Source: CAWEHQ01 sp051001995
GTDB lineage: Bacteria; Actinomycetota; Thermoleophilia; Solirubrobacterales; Thermoleophilaceae
DNA: 8,897 nucleotides
Direction: 5' to 3'
Assembly: GCA_051001995.1 (NCBI GenBank)
Contig: JBPCMT010000203.1
Coordinates: forward strand, 1 to 8,897
A program made the translations under genes and the position numbers. The notes beneath the pieces were generated by a model that was given only the letters and a program-made list of their open reading frames with translations, was not told where the DNA came from and did not search any database. Shown here piece after piece: positions 6,379-8,897 of the stretch (its first letter is position 1; every line of letters begins with the position of its first letter).

Positions 6379-6819
6379 TCACCCGCCCCGGACGATGTTC
6401 GTCCAGGTGCCTCGCGCGGTCTCGCTTCCGTCCTGGTTGGTGGAGCGTGACTCGAACACGTAGAAGGCGTTGGGGCCCTTGTCGTAGATGTCCTTGACGT
6501 TCACGCTGGTGCGGATCACGTCGCCGGCGCAGACCGGCTCGCTCCAGACGAACTCCTGGGCCCCGTGCAGCAGCCGCGCGAAGTCGATCCCGATCGCGGG
6601 GTCGAGCACCGCGGGCGCCATCGCGCCCGCGCAGTAGACGACGCAGAACATCGGCGGCGCGACCACGTCGCGAAAGCCCGCGCCGCACGCCTGCTCGCGG
6701 TCGTGGTGAACCGGGGCGCCCTCTCCCACCGCGGACGCGTACTCGCGGATCTTCTCGCGGCCGACCTCGTACTCGAAGGCCGGATAGCTCTTGCCGATCC
6801 TGCTGGTGTCGACGCTCAC
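6379..6819 (-). CDS. MaoC-like dehydratase N-terminal domain protein (HadA-like subunit)
   Basis: A 146-residue hot-dog protein of the MaoC_dehydrat_N/FAS1-like type. It reads YEVGREKIREYASAVGE at 17-33, then the marker VAPPMFCVVY (53-62), and later FVWSEPVCAGDVIRTSVNVKDIYDK across 90-114, a typical hot-dog strand pair. It lacks the D-x4-H catalytic motif, as expected for the substrate-binding, non-catalytic half of a HadA/HadB-like dehydratase. The catalytic half is the next gene, 2 nt downstream or overlapping by 4 nt. The start is GTG 6819-6817. No good Shine–Dalgarno lies close, but TAAGGT (6834-6829) ends 9 nt upstream and could be a -10 box for a leaderless or near-leaderless transcript. 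It is the first gene of the probable hadA/hadB–hrcA–dnaJ–prmA unit. Substrate is unknown; a FAS-II or polyketide role is possible. Confidence 0.87.
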   Translation of the reverse strand: MSVDTSRIGKSYPAFEYEVGREKIREYASAVGEGAPVHHDREQACGAGFRDVVAPPMFCVVYCAGAMAPAVLDPAIGIDFARLLHGAQEFVWSEPVCAGDVIRTSVNVKDIYDKGPNAFYVFESRSTNQDGSETARGTWTNIVRGG

Positions 6820-6828
6820 GGGCGCGAG

Positions 6829-6877
6829 ACCTTACCGAGCGATCGGCGGGCTCCGGTCGATCGCCGCGCGCGACCGG
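6829..6877 (-). promoter_or_regulatory. Candidate promoter/operator of the dehydratase–hrcA operon
   Basis: Upstream of GTG 6819 the minus strand has TAAGGT (6834-6829), fitting an actinobacterial TAnnnT -10 box, but no good -35. Just upstream lie two overlapping perfect 7-bp dyads. One is GCGATCG (6839-6845) with CGATCGC (6858-6864), spacer 12. The other is CCGGTCG (6853-6859) with CGACCGG (6871-6877), spacer 11. They share 6858-6859, so as structures they exclude each other; as DNA they could be operator half-sites. Neither matches CIRCE. Confidence 0.35.
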
Positions 6878-6889
6878 GCCAGAACGAAG

Positions 6890-6924
6890 GAGGGGCGCGG
6901 CCGCTTCCTGCGACCGCGCCCCTC
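6890..6924 (-). terminator. Rho-independent-like terminator after the ferritin pair
   Basis: A perfect 11-bp G+C-rich stem, GAGGGGCGCGG (6890-6900) and CCGCGCCCCTC (6914-6924), with a 13-nt loop. It lies 44 nt past the stop of the second ferritin-like gene. On the minus strand it is followed by CTTCGTTCT, a loose pyrimidine-rich tail and not a true T-run, as is common in high-GC actinobacteria. It separates the ferritin unit from the dehydratase–hrcA unit. Confidence 0.7.
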
Positions 6925-6925
6925 T

Positions 6926-6960
6926 CTAGTCGAAAGGAAGGAGGGTGGCCTCCCGACTAG
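6926..6960 (-). terminator. Second hairpin in tandem with the terminator
   Basis: CTAGTCG (6926-6932) pairs with CGACTAG (6954-6960). Nested inside, GGAGG (6940-6944) pairs with CCTCC (6949-6953) around GTGG. The plus-strand left side carries an unpaired AAAGGAA. It starts 8 nt past the ferritin stop and directly precedes the strong hairpin at 6890-6924, so the two may act as a tandem terminator or protect the mRNA 3' end. Confidence 0.5.
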
Positions 6961-6968
6961 GACTTGTG

Positions 6969-7619
6969 TCAGTTCCCCTTGACGATGAAGGGCTCGACGG
7001 CGTCGAGCACTTCCTGCATGTCGAGCGTCTCGTCGAACGCCGTCGGCGCCGGCTCCTCTCCGCGCGTGAAGCGGATCAGCGCCGCGTGACGGCCCTCGAT
7101 CTGGACGATCGAGCCGGCGGCGGCAAGCACCTCCGTCGCCTGGATCTCCGGCGCGGCGCCGTTGTAGGCGCTGACTCCGGTGTCCTCGAACGTCTGCGAG
7201 AGCTCCAGGTAGGAGTCCTCGTCCTTGAACCCCTCGCCGAAGTCGACCTCCGGGGCCGGGACGGGCTTGCCGCCGAGGTCGGAGATCGTCTGCGTGAGCG
7301 CCTCGACGTGCGCGGCCTCGTCCGCTTCGAGCTGCTCGGTGAGCGCCTGAACATCGCCGCTGAGCCCGTTCACCTGGCGCAGCGCCTCCTGGTAGAAGGT
7401 CGACTCCAGGTACTCGAGCGTGAGCGCGAAGTTGAGGATGTCGATGTCGCCGGACGATCCCTCCCCCTGCGCGAACGCCTGCTTGACGTAGGGCCCGACG
7501 ACAGCACCGCCGTAGACGGCGCCGGCCGCGAGCGTGCTACGGAGGAGGAACGCACTGCGCGTCATCCCCTTGATCTCAACGGTGGCCAGCTCGGGGACCA
7601 CCAGGTTCGAATTGCTCAT
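6969..7619 (-). CDS. Exported ferritin-like domain protein (paralogue 2)
   Basis: A 216-residue protein with an N-terminal export segment (about 20-50: RSAFLLRSTLAAGAVYGGAV, ending AFA|Q) and a ferritin-like four-helix bundle of the Ferritin_2 type. Candidate di-metal ligands are Glu69 or Glu72 (LTLEYLESTFYQ), E101-x-x-H104 (ADEAAHVEAL), a Glu in the third helix (about 139-145), and E175-x-x-H178 (QIEGRHAALI). The signal has the look of a Tat leader (TRSAFLLR) but lacks twin arginines, so Sec export or membrane anchoring is also possible. The start is ATG 7619-7617, with an AAAGGG site 8 nt upstream. It lies 37 nt after a related gene encoding a lipoprotein. Ferritin-like proteins handle iron or reactive oxygen; the exact activity of this extracytoplasmic group is unknown. 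Two hairpins follow its stop. Confidence 0.86.
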   Translation of the reverse strand: MSNSNLVVPELATVEIKGMTRSAFLLRSTLAAGAVYGGAVVGPYVKQAFAQGEGSSGDIDILNFALTLEYLESTFYQEALRQVNGLSGDVQALTEQLEADEAAHVEALTQTISDLGGKPVPAPEVDFGEGFKDEDSYLELSQTFEDTGVSAYNGAAPEIQATEVLAAAGSIVQIEGRHAALIRFTRGEEPAPTAFDETLDMQEVLDAVEPFIVKGN

Positions 7620-7656
7620 CTTCGAATCCCTTTCCTTTCCTCTGGTTGGTCCTGGG

Positions 7657-8421
7657 CTAGTTTCCGCCGCCGCCGCTTGGCAGGAACGGCTTGATCTCCG
7701 CCATCACGGTATCGCGGTCGGCCGGCTTCGCGAACGGGCCGTCCGGGATGCTGCCCTCGAACTGATCGCCGCCCGTGAAGTCGAGGCCGGCGACGTCGTT
7801 CAGGGCCGCCGCGTGCCGGGCCTCGACGGTATGGATCGAGAGCGCCGCGGCCAGAACCTCGGGGCTCTGGATGTCCGCCGCCTCGTTCAGGTAGGCGGCG
7901 GCGCCGACGTTCTCGACCCTCGCCGCTGTGGCCAGGACCGTGTCGAGATCCGTGAGGACCGACTCGAAGTTCCCCATCGGGTCCTCGACCGGCGTGCCGC
8001 CCATCATCTCGATCGTCGCCGTCAGCGCGTCGACGTGCTCGGCCTCGTGCTCGCCGAACGTCGTAACGGCCTCCGCGATCGCCTGGGGCGGCTTGAGATC
8101 GCTGTTGAGGACGTCCTGGTAGAACTTCGCCTCCAGGAACTCGAGCGTGAGCGCGTAGTTCAGGATGTCGAGGTCCTTGCTGGCGGCCTGCGGATCGTCC
8201 GTCGACGGCTCCGTCGTGTCGCCGCCGCTGGTCGTGGTCTCCTCGTCTTCGCCGCAGGCGGCGAGAAGCAGCGCAAACGACGTTGCTGCGCCGGCGCCGC
8301 CGACCATCTTGAGGAACTTCTTGCGCGAGGAGTCGTCCTCGGCGAGCTTGCGCAGGGCGCTGCCCTTCTTCGGGACGATCACCTGGCGCGGCTCAGGCGT
8401 CGAGACTTGCGTGTCTTCCAT
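7657..8421 (-). CDS. Ferritin-like domain lipoprotein (paralogue 1)
   Basis: A 254-residue protein. An unusually long cytoplasmic N-region (1-31) precedes a Tat-like leader, SRKKFLKMVGGAGAATSF (32-49), and a lipobox LAAC with Cys56, so the mature protein is probably a lipoprotein outside the membrane. An acidic/Thr/Ser linker (57-80, GEDEETTTSGGD) tethers a Ferritin_2-type helical bundle. Candidate metal ligands are Glu94/Glu97 (LTLEFLEAKFYQ), E126-x-x-H129 and E200-x-x-H203. It aligns with the next gene over most of the domain (DLDILNYALTLEFLEAKFYQ versus DIDILNFALTLEYLESTFYQ), so the two are tandem duplicates. Its own C-terminal half has an added GLDFTGGDQFEG stretch and a Gly-rich tail. 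The start is ATG 8421-8419; upstream GAGGGGAC is rather far (about 11 nt). The leader has RK where Tat consensus has RR. Confidence 0.88.
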   Translation of the reverse strand: MEDTQVSTPEPRQVIVPKKGSALRKLAEDDSSRKKFLKMVGGAGAATSFALLLAACGEDEETTTSGGDTTEPSTDDPQAASKDLDILNYALTLEFLEAKFYQDVLNSDLKPPQAIAEAVTTFGEHEAEHVDALTATIEMMGGTPVEDPMGNFESVLTDLDTVLATAARVENVGAAAYLNEAADIQSPEVLAAALSIHTVEARHAAALNDVAGLDFTGGDQFEGSIPDGPFAKPADRDTVMAEIKPFLPSGGGGN

Positions 8422-8491
8422 GTCGTCTGTGTCCCCTCGGATCGAGGTGGCGCCGGGACTCGCCCGACCCCTGGTCAGTTTTCCTTGCTCA

Positions 8492-8547
8492 GCGTGTTTT
8501 ACGCGACGTCCACGTGCACGGATCACTTGCTACCCCTGACCGTGCAC
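8492..8547 (-). promoter_or_regulatory. Candidate operator/promoter upstream of the ferritin pair
   Basis: In the 194-nt spacer between the tRNA and the ferritin lipoprotein gene, GTGCACGG (8514-8521) and CCGTGCAC (8540-8547) form a perfect 8-bp inverted repeat with an 18-nt spacer; each arm holds the palindrome GTGCAC. On the downstream (minus-strand) side lies TAAAAC within a small GCGT-gtttt-ACGC dyad (8492-8504), a possible -10 box. This layout suits a dimeric regulator binding just upstream of a promoter. No known regulator consensus is recognised. Confidence 0.4.
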
Positions 8548-8576
8548 CCGGCTCGCCCAGTACCCCGCATGCCATG

Positions 8577-8590
8577 GCGCAAACGTGCGC
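8577..8590 (-). terminator. Small hairpin downstream of tRNA-Pro
   Basis: GCGCA (8577-8581) and TGCGC (8586-8590) form a 5-bp stem with loop AACG, starting 25 nt past the tRNA 3' end. With a bulge, flanking GGC/GCC could lengthen it. There is no T-run, so a role in terminating or processing the tRNA transcript is only tentative. Confidence 0.25.
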
Positions 8591-8615
8591 ATTGCCAGCG
8601 ACGAGAGCCTGAGAA

Positions 8616-8689
8616 TCGGGGCGCCCGGATTTGAACCGGGGACCTCACCGACCCGAACGGTGCGCGCTACCAGGCTGCGCCACGCCCCG
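8616..8689 (-). tRNA. tRNA-Pro (anticodon CGG)
   Basis: A 74-nt gene folding into a full cloverleaf. The acceptor stem CGGGGCG/CGCCCCG (8683-8689 with 8617-8623) has discriminator A at 8616. The D arm is GCGC/GCGC around AGCCTGGTA, and the anticodon stem is CACCG/CGGTG with loop TTCGGGT. The T arm is CCCGG/CCGGG with loop TTCAAAT. The anticodon CGG (8655-8653) reads the proline codon CCG, very common in a high-GC genome. The 3' CCA is not encoded. It lies 17 nt after the lepA stop on the same strand and may be read through from it. Confidence 0.97.
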
Positions 8690-8706
8690 AGGGCCCGCAG
8701 TCTAGT

Positions 8707-8897
8707 TCAGGAGCGACGGGGGGCGTCGCCGTCCCCCAGCGAGAGGACCGCGAGGAAGGCCTCCTGCGGAACCTCGATCCGGCCGACCTGCTTCATCCGC
8801 TTCTTGCCGGCCTTCTGGCGCTCGAGCAGCTTGCGCTTGCGCGACACGTCGCCTCCGTAGCACTTGGCGATCACGTCCTTTCGCACCGGCTTGACGC
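8707..8897 (-). CDS. lepA: Elongation factor 4 (LepA), C-terminal fragment
   Basis: The last 63 codons (stop TGA 8709-8707) of the ribosome-bound back-translocating GTPase LepA/EF4; the rest lies beyond the right edge. The fragment is the LepA-specific C-terminal domain: RKDVIAKCYGGDVSRKRKLL followed by ERQKAGKKRMKQVGRIEVPQ and EAFLAVLSL. The lysine/arginine-rich helix contacts tRNA and rRNA. It ends with a tail, GDGDAPRRS, a few residues beyond the usual end. lepA often precedes hemW and hrcA in Gram-positive bacteria. Here a tRNA, two ferritin-like genes and two dehydratase genes lie between lepA and hrcA, and hemW is absent. Confidence 0.96.
   Translation of the reverse strand, partial: VKPVRKDVIAKCYGGDVSRKRKLLERQKAGKKRMKQVGRIEVPQEAFLAVLSLGDGDAPRRS

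Noticed and set aside
7534..8634. 366-codon plus-strand open frame opposite the ferritin lipoprotein gene
   Set aside because: Arg/Val/Leu repetitive composition with no recognisable domain; it covers a well-supported minus-strand gene and runs into the tRNA.
8616..8689. tRNA-Pro as an integration site for a mobile element
   Set aside because: There is no integrase, no repeat of the tRNA 3' end and no phage-like gene nearby; the neighbours look chromosomal.
8585..8860. Plus-strand open frame across the tRNA-Pro and lepA end
   Set aside because: The middle is the reverse complement of a perfect tRNA, and the rest is antisense to conserved LepA residues.

Overview
The window is G+C-rich bacterial chromosome with ordinary housekeeping and accessory genes packed almost end to end, nearly all on the minus strand. 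Gene content (a LepA tail, an HrcA–DnaJ–PrmA row, a primary-type sigma factor, MaoC-type dehydratase subunits, tandem exported ferritin-like proteins) and heavy GTG/TTG start use point to a high-GC actinobacterium. A Thermoleophilia/Solirubrobacterales-type lineage is my best guess, but that is inference and not proven by any single marker here. There is no sign of phage, transposon, CRISPR, plasmid or toxin–antitoxin genes.

Layout, read along the minus strand from the right edge. The 3' end of lepA (8707-8897) is followed after 17 nt by a tRNA-Pro(CGG) gene (8616-8689). A 194-nt spacer with a GTGCACGG-N18-CCGTGCAC dyad precedes two tandem ferritin-like paralogues. The first (7657-8421) is a predicted lipoprotein and the second (6969-7619) a predicted exported or anchored protein. 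Two back-to-back hairpins (6926-6960 and 6890-6924) close this unit. A five-gene row follows: MaoC/HadA-like and MaoC/HadB-like dehydratase subunits (6379-6819, 5990-6376), hrcA (4909-5952), dnaJ (3768-4895) and prmA (2951-3754). Gaps within it are 2, 37, 13 and 13 nt, so it is probably one transcript. It pairs a fatty-acyl dehydratase with a heat-shock repressor, a co-chaperone and a ribosomal-protein methyltransferase.

On the plus strand a sigma-70 factor (2104-2940) converges on prmA with only 10 nt between the stop codons. Its 5' side faces, across a dyad-rich 142-nt divergent spacer, a second minus-strand unit devoted to ion transport: an ArsB/NhaD-type (CitMHS-fold) permease (708-1961), a two-CBS-domain protein with a TTG start (198-656), and the N-terminus of a Kef/CPA2-type cation:proton antiporter running off the left edge (1-181). 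The CBS protein is plausibly a nucleotide-responsive regulator of one or both flanking transporters.

The points most worth a second look are a perfect 16-bp inverted repeat inside the permease gene, a hairpin that would bury the sigma factor's ribosome-binding site and start codon, the dehydratase/heat-shock operon, and the ferritin pair with contrasting membrane attachment. No stretch over 300 nt lacks a gene. I saw no convincing evidence for a wholly new multi-gene system.
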